Assembly: GCF_032854445.1 (NCBI RefSeq)
Contig: NC_088302.1
Coordinates: 41,234,191 to 41,298,190 of the forward strand
Source: Liolophura sinensis
Taxonomy: Eukaryota > Mollusca > Polyplacophora > Chitonida > Chitonidae
Direction: 5' to 3'
DNA: 64,000 bases
The translations under genes and the position numbers were made by a program. Positions 1 through 8,699 of the stretch are shown here, piece by piece. Below the pieces are notes generated by a model that worked only from the letters and a program-made list of their open reading frames with translations, had not been told where the DNA came from and did no database searches. Numbering within the stretch: position 1 is the stretch's first letter; each line of letters opens with the position of its first letter.

Positions 1-400
1 CTTCAGTCCCACCTTCAGTCCCACTGGACATTTAGTCCCACATTCAATCCCACTGGACTTCAAGTCCCTGAGGATATTTTTGAATTTCGCACAAGTCCAA
101 GTGAAATATACCATGTGTAACATTAACCCTATAAGAGACACACCAAGTCCCTCCGAAACAGAGCACGTGTAAAGTTATCTTATTCAGACACAAGCCCCAG
201 TGAAATATACCATGTGTAACATTAACCCTATAAGAGACACATCAAGTCCCTCTGAAATAGAGCACGTGTAAAGTTATCTTACTCAGACAAAAGTCCCAGT
301 GAAATATACCACTGGTAACATTAAAACACTCAAATCAAGTCCAACTGAAAAAGACAGTGTATAACTATTCAAGTCTCACTATAGGACAAGAAATGTAGAA
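1..400. repeat. Intron 2 tandem repeat of gene A carrying exon-3 edge copies
   Basis: Imperfect tandem repeat; the clearest part is a unit of about 105 bp present twice between about 93 and 300. Each unit carries motifs of the type CAAGTCCC...GAAACAGA. Read on the minus strand these resemble the exon 3 acceptor junction of genes B and C (TTTCAG followed by TGGGACTTG). By position this is the 3' part of intron 2 of SLC22 gene A, whose exon 3 must lie just left of the window. Introns 2 of genes B and C carry related repeats at the same place. Confidence 0.6.
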
Positions 401-756
401 ATGACAACCAATGCCCAATAGATAAATACAATGGGGGAAATGCAGTCTGACAACGGCAGTTCCACCAAGACCTGAAGTAAAATCCCATTTTAACTATCCT
501 GAGGTGACAAGAAGTTATTCATGAAACGTGTGGGAGAACGCCACTGGAACGCCATGCTGCCCCACTCAGTCAATTAACAAGATAAGGGATACTACTAAAG
601 GCATTAAATATGACAATTCTTGGGCTTGAACCCCGGACCTCTCACTTACAAGTCCTACACTCAAGCCGGCCACTAAAATCGGGTTGTTGTGAGGGGTGAG
701 TTGGTGAAGGTAAACAAAGGATTATACTTTTCATGTCTGCGCACACAGCTTGTTAC

Positions 757-965
757 CTCGGTGATGGAGGTGGAATGTTTGTGTAGATCGTATTCATATC
801 CCGAGTCACAACGTCCTGTCTCCGTCATAGTGCCATTGATGAGGTCTACAAGTCCCAGACACGTCTTGTGATAGGCTGTGTCCACACTCATGTTGGGTGT
901 CACGTACATGTGCGCCCGGGACGTCACATTCACGACGGACTGACACCATAACGGAGGCTGGTAAC
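757..965 (-). CDS. SLC22-like transporter gene A, exon 2 (extracellular loop), partial gene
   Basis: 209-nt exon encoding the large extracellular loop between TM1 and TM2 of an SLC22-type transporter. It starts GYQPPLWCQSVVNVTS and ends just before a GTAACA donor at 756. The acceptor CAG lies at 966-968. Potential N-glycosylation sites (NVT, NMS, NGT) and Cys residues typical of this loop are visible. Length and both splice sites match exon 2 of genes B and C exactly. Exons 3-10 lie left of the window, so the gene is partial. No disabling change is seen in this exon. Confidence 0.85.
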
Positions 966-1839
966 CTGAATGACCGATTAACCGAAATTTCATTGGATCA
1001 CTTTAGCCAAGAAATATAAATTTAATCAGTCGAGCATGAAAGCTCTAGAAGGATGATAATCTAGCGCTGACCAAAGGCCTAAACTTCATACCTTTGCTGA
1101 GAATCAGACATCGCTATCTCATCACTGATTACTGATTACCCCCACCCCCCCACCCAAAAAAAAAGCTCGCTAGCATAGAAAGAATCTATGCGCAATGCGC
1201 CGCGCACTATAAACCTTGCATATGACGCCCATGTCACCCGATCTCTACATTTATATTAGCTCTCGGCAAGGGAGTTGTGAGCTAGAACTCTTCTATCACT
1301 GAAGGTAAAAGAAAATACTTCTGTATCATGTGACCTGTCATAAATGTCAGGTAACCGTTATTGATCACATTTACTATGTATAACATGGGCGTATGAATAA
1401 AGTTTCACAGAAAAGTTATTTAGGGGCAGAACGACGATAGTAAAAACGACGTGCTGAACTTTTTGAACTTTCCAAAGGAAATAGGTGTCATTTGTGCCTC
1501 TGGAACACCGTGAGATAAGTGTTTCTTTCTCAGTGTGGCTAATTGTCTTGACCATAGTTGCCCTAGGCCTGGTTTAAGATAGTTTAACAACTACATTTCC
1601 AATCACTGTAAGTGCATTGTACACTTTGGATGTATGTCTCAAACTGACTTGATAATATACGGCTAGCAGTATATAATTCATATCCAGCCCAGTGGGTTAG
1701 TCGGTAGTTAGCAGCTATGGTTTTTTCTCCTTGAACAACTTGATTATTGAAACATCAATGGGATTCTCTCCAGTTCTAGTAGTGGTGCGAAAGTGTGAAC
1801 ACTGTATGTAATGACAGCACAGCGTTTTTCATAATTATA

Positions 1840-2000
1840 CAAACAGTTGCGTCTAATAAATTGCAACTAGTATGCCTGCCTTATTTTTACCTCATTCGGC
1901 TTAGGCCACTGCGACAAGTAGTGATATTTTAAAGCATGTACATGTACATGAACAGTTAAATTAAAACTTAACTGAGGTACCCATATGTCAATTATCACAC
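1840..2000. repeat. Dispersed repeat, copy 1
   Basis: Diverged copy of a non-coding repeat also seen near 22990-23165, 36125-36200 and 43425-43600. The shared core includes ACATGAACAGTT followed by AAAATAAA-like and TAACTGAGGTA motifs. No coding potential and no clear terminal repeats, so the family type is unknown. Confidence 0.45.
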
Positions 2001-2668
2001 TTTTGTAGCTAATCTGGATTTACTCTCCAATATAGTGAATATATTGTATAGCACTATATCTTGTCATTTCTATAGTCCAATGATAGATTACGGAGAACGT
2101 GTAACCGATACGAATGCAAGCCTACATATATACTGATTTGTGAATCACAGAGGAAACAGAAAAAAAACCAACTTTAATAAATTTTAGTTTCTCAGTAGCA
2201 GGGTGGTCTAAAGCCCCGGATCCTGAAAACCAGAATGTAACCTCTGTAGAGAGGTCACAGATTCAAAACTGTTTCACGCTGGTGTCTGATCTCGTGTGAG
2301 AAAGGCCTGACAGTATAGTTTACATACTTCCCGCTACACTGCCAACGGGACAGAATATTGTGTAAGAAGTAAAGTTTACCATGCATTAAACACCTGATTA
2401 TCGGTATCAGGTTTACACCTTATGGCTAAATTGTAGGCCTGACATGTAGACATGAACGTTGTGTTTCATTTGCCCAGGTACGCAGCAACTAACCCCCGGC
2501 TTTTGTAAGGTGCCAGCAGGGTCCTATTTAGCATTAGTATTCCTTCAGGACTGGGCTGCCTCTTTTGTCTATTTCTGACCTGGAAGCCAGCATTTCATAC
2601 TATCAGTTTACACTTCGTCGACATACATTAGGCTGCGTTTCCACCAAGTTCCACGTGTCTTGTGTCTC

Positions 2669-2694
2669 GTGTCATGTGTCATGACACATGACAC
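2669..2694. repeat. 26-bp perfect palindrome in the left subterminal region of Harbinger
   Basis: A perfect palindrome built from GTGTCATG/CATGACAC lies just inside the left inverted repeat. The right subterminal region (about 5470-5600) repeats the same words (CACGTGACA, GTGTCATG) several times. Such subterminal words are plausible binding sites for the element's MADF protein or transposase; that role is inferred. Confidence 0.7.
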
Positions 2695-2760
2695 TAGCGG
2701 TTTCCACCGGATTTCACATCGTACATGTCATATATGCATGTCATTCTACCTTTGTTCGCC

Positions 2761-5099
2761 ATGGGTGACAGTTCAGGTTCATCTGATGAGGAAATTCTTG
2801 CTCTATGCCTGTTGTACCGTCGAGCAAGGAAGAGAAACCGGAGCAGGCGCTCAATATGGTGCAGGGACCATTATTTATTGCGTCCAGAAAGGGGCGAATT
2901 TACAAGAACGTTTCGCCATCTCATGGACAATCCAGACAGAGAATTATTCTTCAATTACACACGAATGTCGTACGAAACCTATGCAGAATTGAAACAACTA
3001 GTCTTACCTCACCTGCAACCAATTGGAACCAACTACAGAGAAGCTATACCAGGAGAGCAGAAGCTCATCCTTACACTCAGGTAAGCAGCGAAAAGTTAAC
3101 ATTTGATAATGTTTTATTCAATCAAAACCATGAAAGTAAAATATCAACATCAAATGGAAACACTGCAGTTATATTTTTTAAAAATTATAAAGAAAAACAA
3201 AACATTGCATATCTCATGCAGAACATAAATTGTGATTCTTTGGCACATCAAGGTAACGATATGATATTTGGTAATATTTGACCAATTTACAGCAGAACAA
3301 TCAACATCAAGTTCGATCATTGATCAGTTTCAATTTGGATTATTTAACACCTCCAAAAATGATTCTTGGCTGTAAACTGTCCCAGAGCTGGTGGAGACGT
3401 CACTGGAAGTTCCGGGGTTATTCATGTTTGGTGGCATTACTTCTTGTGTGAAGTAGATTGGTTGGGGCACGGGCTTTGAAACTTCTTTCAGATCTCTCAA
3501 AACCTTCAGCTGGAACTCAATAAACTGGTCATCAGTTAGGGACTGTACTTTTGGCATTAAGGATTTGAAGAATCTCATTCTTGGACATTCCCGAGCAACA
3601 GATTTCTCATCCAACCTTCTTTTTAATGATTGGAATAAGGCAGTTTCTGATTCTTCGGCACGACGTTTGGAACTGCATTTCTGTTTGACGACGCTTTCAG
3701 TTAAAGTCGGCTTGAGGACTGATGGTGTTGATGCTTTTACCGCCTGCTCCAGTATACTGACGTTGTCGTCAACACTGCAACCAGACTCGTTCAGCTCTTC
3801 GACATCATCATTGTTGGTACTGAGATTTCCTGTGGTGGACCTTTTGTCCTTGACGATTTTAAGGAATCTCATACTTTCCATGAACACCCACGGCTTCGAA
3901 CTTCCAGCTCCATCACCAGATCTATTTTTCATGCGTTGTAGTGCGTTGTTATAACTTCTTGTAAGTGATGTCCATGTATCCTTTGCAGTAACACCTGTAA
4001 CAAATAATATTGCATTAGCCGATAGTTTTCATAAATCAAATATGGTATGAGCTTAGTCAAGGATTTTGGTGTGAACCCTGATTTATATCATTCTTATTAC
4101 AATCATAATGACAGCTGTATATTAAGTATAATAATACTATGCTTTCCTTTTTTTCCAGATGTCTCGCAACTGGTTCATCATTTGCCTCGATGACTGTACC
4201 CTTCCATATGTCCAAGACTTCGATAGCTCGGCATGTACTAGCAACCTGTGAGGTCCTATGGAAAGTACTTCAGCCTATCGAAATGCACATTCCAAATGAA
4301 GACAAGTGGAAAAGTTTGGCAAAAAGATTTGGAGATTTGTGGGATTATCCATTTGCTATAGGCAGTCTTGATGGTAAACACGTGGCATTGGTTAACCCGA
4401 TGAACAGCGAATCACTTTTCTACAATTACAAAGAGTATCCCAGTATTGTGCTTTTGGCACTCAGTGATGCTGATTCGTGTTTTACATTAGTAGACTGTGG
4501 ACAGTACGGACGAGTGAGTGATGCAGGTGTATTCCAGGCCTCAAGAATAAGCCAGCTTCTTGACCAGGAGAGGTTGAACATACCGGATGAGTCTTTCATG
4601 GTCAGTACCACAGAGAAACGGATACCGTTTCAGGTTGTTGGAGATGAAGCCTTTCCATTGAAAAAAAAACCTCATGAAGCCATATGCAGCCAGAACGCTT
4701 GACAGAATTAAGCGGATTTACAATTATCGGCACTGTAGAGCTAGACGTCCAGTTGAGTGCACTTTTGGCATATTGGCAAAGAAGTTTGAGATTTTTCAAC
4801 GCCCAATGCGCCTACAACCAGACAGAGCAATTACAGTTACTAATGCATGTACTGTTCTGCACAATTTCATCCGTAGAAGAGATGGACATATGATAGATCG
4901 GACATCAGAAATTAACTATGAAATCAGGCCTAACAATGAACAAGGATTGATGAATCTGCGCCCTCAGCAGGGTGGCAGAAACTCAGATGAGGCCACAGAA
5001 ATACGTGATCTGATTGCTGCATTTTTCAACGATCCTCGCGGCAGTGTCATGTGGCAAGATCAGAATGTGTTCCGAAATGTCCTTCTTCCTGAGGACTAG
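2761..5099 (+). pseudogene. HARBI1-like PIF/Harbinger transposase, two exons, one frameshift
   Basis: DDE-superfamily nuclease that would cut and rejoin the Harbinger ends. Exon 1 is 2761-3080 (starts MGDSSGSSDEE). The intron is 3081-4158 (GTAAGC ... TTTTCCAG) and exon 2 is 4159-5099. Catalytic motifs are visible: first Asp in IGSLDGKHV, second Asp in RVSDAGVFQAS, Glu in PVECTFGILAKKF. Reading passes from one frame to another at a run of nine A (4661-4669); one A is in excess, after which the open frame continues to the stop at 5097-5099. Without that base the two exons would give 419 codons, a normal length for the family. A polyadenylation signal AATAAA lies at 5175-5180. The start at 2761 is preferred to an upstream ATG at 2725 because the residues after it look like the conserved N-terminus. 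Confidence 0.88.
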
Positions 5100-5344
5100 A
5101 AAGTCAAAACAATTTGAAACTATTTGCAAGCAAAACACTGTTCATAAATTAGTGTTTATTTGTACTTTTTGATGAATAAAGTTTAGAAATTTCAAATACC
5201 TGTTTCTGGTGGTTGGAGCATTTCTTCTATTTTTTCCCATACTTGTTTCCGCTGATCTTTATTCTTATAATCCCTATGTCTGGGATCCCACAAAAGTGGG
5301 GTTTTCTGGACGAGGGATATCAGGTTATGTTTGTAGTAATTCAT
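3330..5344 (-). CDS. MADF-BESS DNA-binding protein of the Harbinger element, two exons
   Basis: Accessory protein of the transposon, likely binding DNA and partnering the transposase. Exon 1 is 5344-5200 (145 nt) and encodes the N-terminal half of a MADF domain (LISLVQKTPLLWDPRHRDYK). Exon 2 is 3994-3330 (665 nt) and finishes the MADF domain (TWTSLTRSYNNAL ... KPWVFMESMRFL). It also holds a C-terminal BESS motif (FFKSLMPKVQSLTDDQFIEF). Donor GTATTT at 5199 and acceptor TTACAG before 3994 keep frame, for 269 aa in total. No stops or shifts. The first exon was found only by joining across the intron. Its intron contains exon 2 of the transposase on the opposite strand, and its own exon 2 lies within the transposase intron. 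Confidence 0.82.
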
Positions 5345-5621
5345 GTTTAGAAGTTGCAACACATGGCGTGAAAACGAAAGTAAAAGCTGGGGAAAACCCA
5401 GGGGAACCCCCTATCAGAAAGCAAAACGTGACACGAGACAAGAAAAAGAATGAACATGTTCATTCTTCGAAAACGTGTCATGTCACGCGAGACATGATAC
5501 ACGCGACACGTGACATTGGTGGAAACGGTTCCGACCAAAATCATATGTTTCTATTTCTTGTCACGTGACACGTGACATATCACGTGTCATGTGAAACTTG
5601 GTGGAAACGCAGCCTTATGTA

Positions 5622-5815
5622 TGTATGTATGTATGCTTGGGGTTTAACGTCGTACCTTATAATTTTTCAGACATCTGACGACTAGAGGTAATTAGGTAAT
5701 TATAGACTGTTCCCCTGCTGGCACGGCGAGTGGCTCAGTTGGTTAGCGCGCTAGCTCAGCGTAATGACCCAGGAGTCTCTCACCAATGCGGTCGCTGTGA
5801 GCTTCATTCACGGCT
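5622..5815 (+). repeat. Composite SINE-like repeat (empty-site copy)
   Basis: Begins with a TATG simple run, then a stretch resembling the reversed 3' tail of SINE family 2 (GCTTGGGGTTTAACGTCGTA). It then passes into a tRNA-like head of SINE family 1 (GAGTGGCTCAGTTGGTTAGC, an A-box-like segment). The same composite, with the same junction, flanks the Polinton at 7722-7841 and 22128 onward. This copy has no insertion and therefore shows what the Polinton target looked like. Confidence 0.8.
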
Positions 5816-6736
5816 TTTAACATCAATATTAAAAATGCACACACTGTGTAAAAGTTTCATGCTCAACTTTGCCCTTTTGCCGTATAGACGCCCTTTGAAC
5901 ACAGTATGAACATAAAGCGGTGCATTTACGAATAAAAAATTCTGTGGTAATTTCACACTCTTTCAGCACCAATAAAACTATAAGAATCCTAATGGCTGAC
6001 GATAATAAGGTCACTAAGCTACTCTTGCGCATGTCAAAACACTCGAATTTTTGTTCCTGAAATTCTAAACGATTACAAGGTAAGGCAACACGTGGTCGAC
6101 CATGCATTTGCACACTGTTATGCGGTAATGGGAAATATCCCACAAACTCGTTTTTGTAAAAACGTTATATTACGGACATTTTCGTAAAGTAAGTTCTGTT
6201 AGTACCCGCTTTACTGCGTACGGTGGCTAATATGACTCAAACTAGGCCAAAGGAGGATTGAGAGTTTTGTAAAAACAAACTGGCAAAAAGGCAGCTTTTG
6301 TGACAAATTATTTACTATAGCATAAGGTTGTTGTTAACAATGCTGTCAATGTTATTTCTGTCATATCAAGACAGTGTCTCTTTGAATCAGATCAGTCCCA
6401 ATGCAGGGACATTTATACGCACTAGAATAAGTATCAAGAATGCACAATTTGCAGTTTTCAAAGTGACGCGGCTTTCGCGAGAAAACAGGTCTCTTACTTA
6501 AAGAGTTGGTGCTCAGCTAATTTATAGAGTGCGTCTCTATAAACAAGCAAAAAAAAAAAACAAACAAACAAAAAAAAAAAAACAAAAACAAAAGAACAAC
6601 TTATTGTTAGACGCACTATACCACTAACAGATCACCAACTTCTAAAGTGGGACATTCGGTTTCTACCCCGCCACGTTATACTCAAGGCTATGGCAGTTCG
6701 TATATGTTATTAAATATTTCTGACAGGATTGCTTAC
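5816..6736. other. Intron sequence without recognised genes
   Basis: Part of intron 1 of gene A. It holds an A-rich low-complexity tract (about 6548-6590). Short open frames here have no recognisable similarity and no splice context. Confidence 0.5.
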
Positions 6737-6881
6737 CAAGAAATACGTAGATATAGAGCTGGAAAGAGGCTGGGAAAGCCAGGGATTTGACCAGCGCCAT
6801 CTGCAAGATCTGGTAACTACCCCATACTCCTAACGCCTTGAATAACTGATCGATCTTCTTACCCTGGGTTTCTATCGACAT
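6737..6881 (-). CDS. SLC22-like transporter gene A, exon 1 (start codon, TM1)
   Basis: 145-nt first coding exon, starting MSIETQGKKIDQLFKALGVW and running through TM1 to FLG before a GTAAGC donor. The same exon, with identical length and phase, starts genes B (47884-48028) and C (62250-62394). It joins exon 2 at 965 in frame (FL-G-YQPP). Sequence upstream of the ATG is also similar among the three genes, so a slightly longer N-terminus is possible. Confidence 0.85.
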
Positions 6882-7721
6882 CTTGCCAGAGGACACAAAA
6901 ATCACACCTGATGTTGGGAATTATCTATCAAAAACAAAGGTGAAAACTTCAAACATGTCACTCATATAGATGTAACATAAACTAACCAAAACAGTAATGC
7001 TTAATCAGCCAGTAGGTAACGTGATTCGACAAAGTCGTCCACAATAAAGCACAATACAGATATAAACCTACGCTATCCTGTGGCCTATGAACAGTAATGG
7101 GTTTACGTTCACATTTCGTCAGAGGTTCATAGCAAAAGATCGAAAAGAAAAACTTCACGCATGAGACGACAAGCATAGGACAACCCAGACTTCGGTCCTT
7201 GAATATGTTTATAACGAGATGTTAGAGAAGCTTAATGTAATATATTCTCCCCACAAGCCGCCACATTCTCTCAGTGCGCCCTCATTCCCCGTACGCCTAA
7301 CAGAAAAAACGGCATATCGGATTTCAGTGTTTTATGTCTGACATGAAGAGCAGAACAAAATCAGTTCAAACGATATTCAAATTGTGGCAGTTGGGTAATA
7401 GTTTAATATAATCTTTCAACAAAGGAGTGATGTCTTGTTCAGGTGTAATGGAGATTCACATTTTCGCTATGGAGTCAGCCATACTTCTACGTAAATAACG
7501 TTTAGGTTACATGAGGTTACTTGATTTTCCGTACTATTTAAGCAGAAAATTTATCAGCTTCAAATCTCCACGTATATATATGTCCACTAATTAAGTTCGC
7601 GCTGTGCCATGAAATGCCACCACCAGCAACTCGTACATTTCTCTACTGCATTTCAAAAAAATCAACCTAGCATGACTACCATTTTGGAGCTGGGGCTGCT
7701 GAATATGAAGAAATAGCATTT
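6882..7721. other. Upstream region of gene A
   Basis: Non-coding sequence between the start of SLC22 gene A and the repeat that hosts the Polinton. It probably contains the promoter and 5' untranslated region of gene A, but I see no decisive TATA or initiator motif. Confidence 0.4.
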
Positions 7722-7841
7722 ATGTATGTATGTATGCTTCGGGTTTAACGTCTTATCTTATAATTTTTCAGTCATCTGACGACTAGAGGTAATTAGGTAG
7801 TTATAGACTGTTCTCCTGCTGGCACGGCGAGTGGCTCAGTT
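7722..7841 (+). repeat. Left half of the composite SINE-like repeat split by the Polinton
   Basis: Closely matches 5622-5740, including the CATCTGACGACTAGAGGTAA segment and GGCACGGCGAGTGGCTCAGTT at the junction. Its continuation is found on the far side of the Polinton at 22128 onward. TCAGTT at 7836-7841 is repeated at 22128-22133 as the target duplication. Confidence 0.85.
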
Positions 7842-8090
7842 AGTAGTATACAGAGTATAGGTTCTGGCGCACCCTCCCTTTGGCAAATAGAGGCTCCCAG
7901 CCCCTTCTCGTGAAAAGATATAAGAACCAGTAGTATACACAACGCCGGTTCTGGCGCACCCTCCCCTTGGCAAATAGAGGCTCCCAGCCCCCATTCCCTT
8001 CCCTGCTTCTGGGGGTAGTATACACACTATAGGTTCTGGCGCACCCTCCCCTGGGGGCCCTACCCAGAACAAATAGAGGCCCCCACCCCC
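7842..8090 (+). repeat. Polinton left terminal inverted repeat
   Basis: About 249 bp matching the reverse complement of 21881-22127 with few differences. It is built of three tandem subunits starting at 7842, 7929 and about 8014, each of 85-87 bp. Each begins with GTAGTATAC and continues with GGTTCTGGCGCACCCTCCC and an AAATAGAGG word. Confidence 0.92.
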
Positions 8091-8144
8091 TTCTGGGGTT
8101 CTATTAGACATACCCATTGCATCAGATAGGCTTCTACACCAATT

Positions 8145-8432
8145 GTGTATACAACAACATGTGAAAGGGTTACAATAATTGCCGGTGGCTTCTCATCGGC
8201 TCCACGGAGCTCTGTGGTAAGAGTTGTGGGGGTCTGCGGGGGTCACCTATACCGTCTGCGGCAGGGTCCTGGCACCCAGCCATGTATTAGCTGTGGTCGG
8301 GGCGTTAAAAACCGATTTCGGCTTTGCATGGCCTGCGGACATAATAGGGTCCAGACGCGTGAAAGGAAGTGGAGGCACAAGGCTTTCTTGGACGAGTTCA
8401 AACGGCTGGCGGCTATAGAAATTTACAATTAG
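8145..8432 (+). CDS. Small Polinton zinc-ribbon protein
   Basis: 95-aa open frame just inside the left inverted repeat. Two CxxC pairs (PCISC ... LCMAC) 14 residues apart form a probable zinc ribbon, followed by a basic stretch (HNRVQTRERKWR) and a helical tail. The family function is not known to me; a DNA- or RNA-binding role near the element end is an inference. The real start could be internal, since the first 45 residues lack recognisable features. The frame is intact. Confidence 0.6.
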   Translation: MYTTTCERVTIIAGGFSSAPRSSVVRVVGVCGGHLYRLRQGPGTQPCISCGRGVKNRFRLCMACGHNRVQTRERKWRHKAFLDEFKRLAAIEIYN

Positions 8433-8438
8433 AGAGCC

Positions 8439-8699
8439 GTGTGCATAGTTACACCGACTCGTACAATGAGGCACAATCAAAAAGCGCGAGCACTACGGGA
8501 GGAGTTTGAGGAGCTCCTAGGTGTGCGGCCAAAGTACCCATGGTCCCGCAATGCCGTGGAAGAATTGCAGGGGATCCTCGACAGGCATAAAACGGCTGTG
8601 GCTGAGTGGAAGCGGCTGCAAGACAGCAAGAACTCCCGAAGTAACGAGGAGTTGAAGCAAGACAACAAGAACTTCCTCAGTAACGAGGAGTTGGATTAA
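8439..8699 (+). CDS. Coiled-coil ORF, possibly the N-terminal part of the Polinton polymerase
   Basis: 86-aa frame; a better start is the ATG at 8466 (MRHNQKARALREEFEELLG). Rich in Glu, Lys and Arg, probably helical, with a short internal duplication (SNEELKQDNKN / SNEELD). Its TAA (8697-8699) is followed in the same frame, without a break, by the polymerase N-terminal region. Either this is a small separate gene or the TAA is a nonsense change inside one longer polymerase gene; the sequence alone does not decide. Confidence 0.5.
   Translation: MCIVTPTRTMRHNQKARALREEFEELLGVRPKYPWSRNAVEELQGILDRHKTAVAEWKRLQDSKNSRSNEELKQDNKNFLSNEELD

Larger units (their letters stand above)
2631..5614. mobile_element. 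PIF/Harbinger DNA transposon, autonomous-type, with two genes
   Basis: 2984-bp element bounded by inverted repeats: GGCTGCGTTTCCACCAAGTT at 2631-2650 and its reverse complement at 5595-5614. A TTA flanks it on both sides (2628-2630 and 5615-5617), the target duplication typical of PIF/Harbinger. It carries a HARBI1-like DDE transposase on the plus strand and a MADF-BESS protein on the minus strand. It sits in intron 1 of SLC22 gene A, antisense to the transposase. One 1-nt frameshift in the transposase suggests recent inactivation; the MADF-BESS gene is open. Confidence 0.93.
966..6736 (-). other. Intron 1 of SLC22 gene A
   Basis: Nearly 5.8 kb between exon 2 and exon 1 of gene A. It hosts a PIF/Harbinger transposon (2631-5614), a composite SINE-like repeat (5622-5815), a dispersed repeat (about 1840-2000) also found in intron 1 of gene B, and an A-rich simple tract near 6548-6590. 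I see no further host coding sequence in it. Confidence 0.7.

Noticed and set aside
7836-8117. Gly/Pro-rich ORFs at the left Polinton end
   Set aside because: They lie in the terminal inverted repeat and are mirrored at the right end; repeat translation only.
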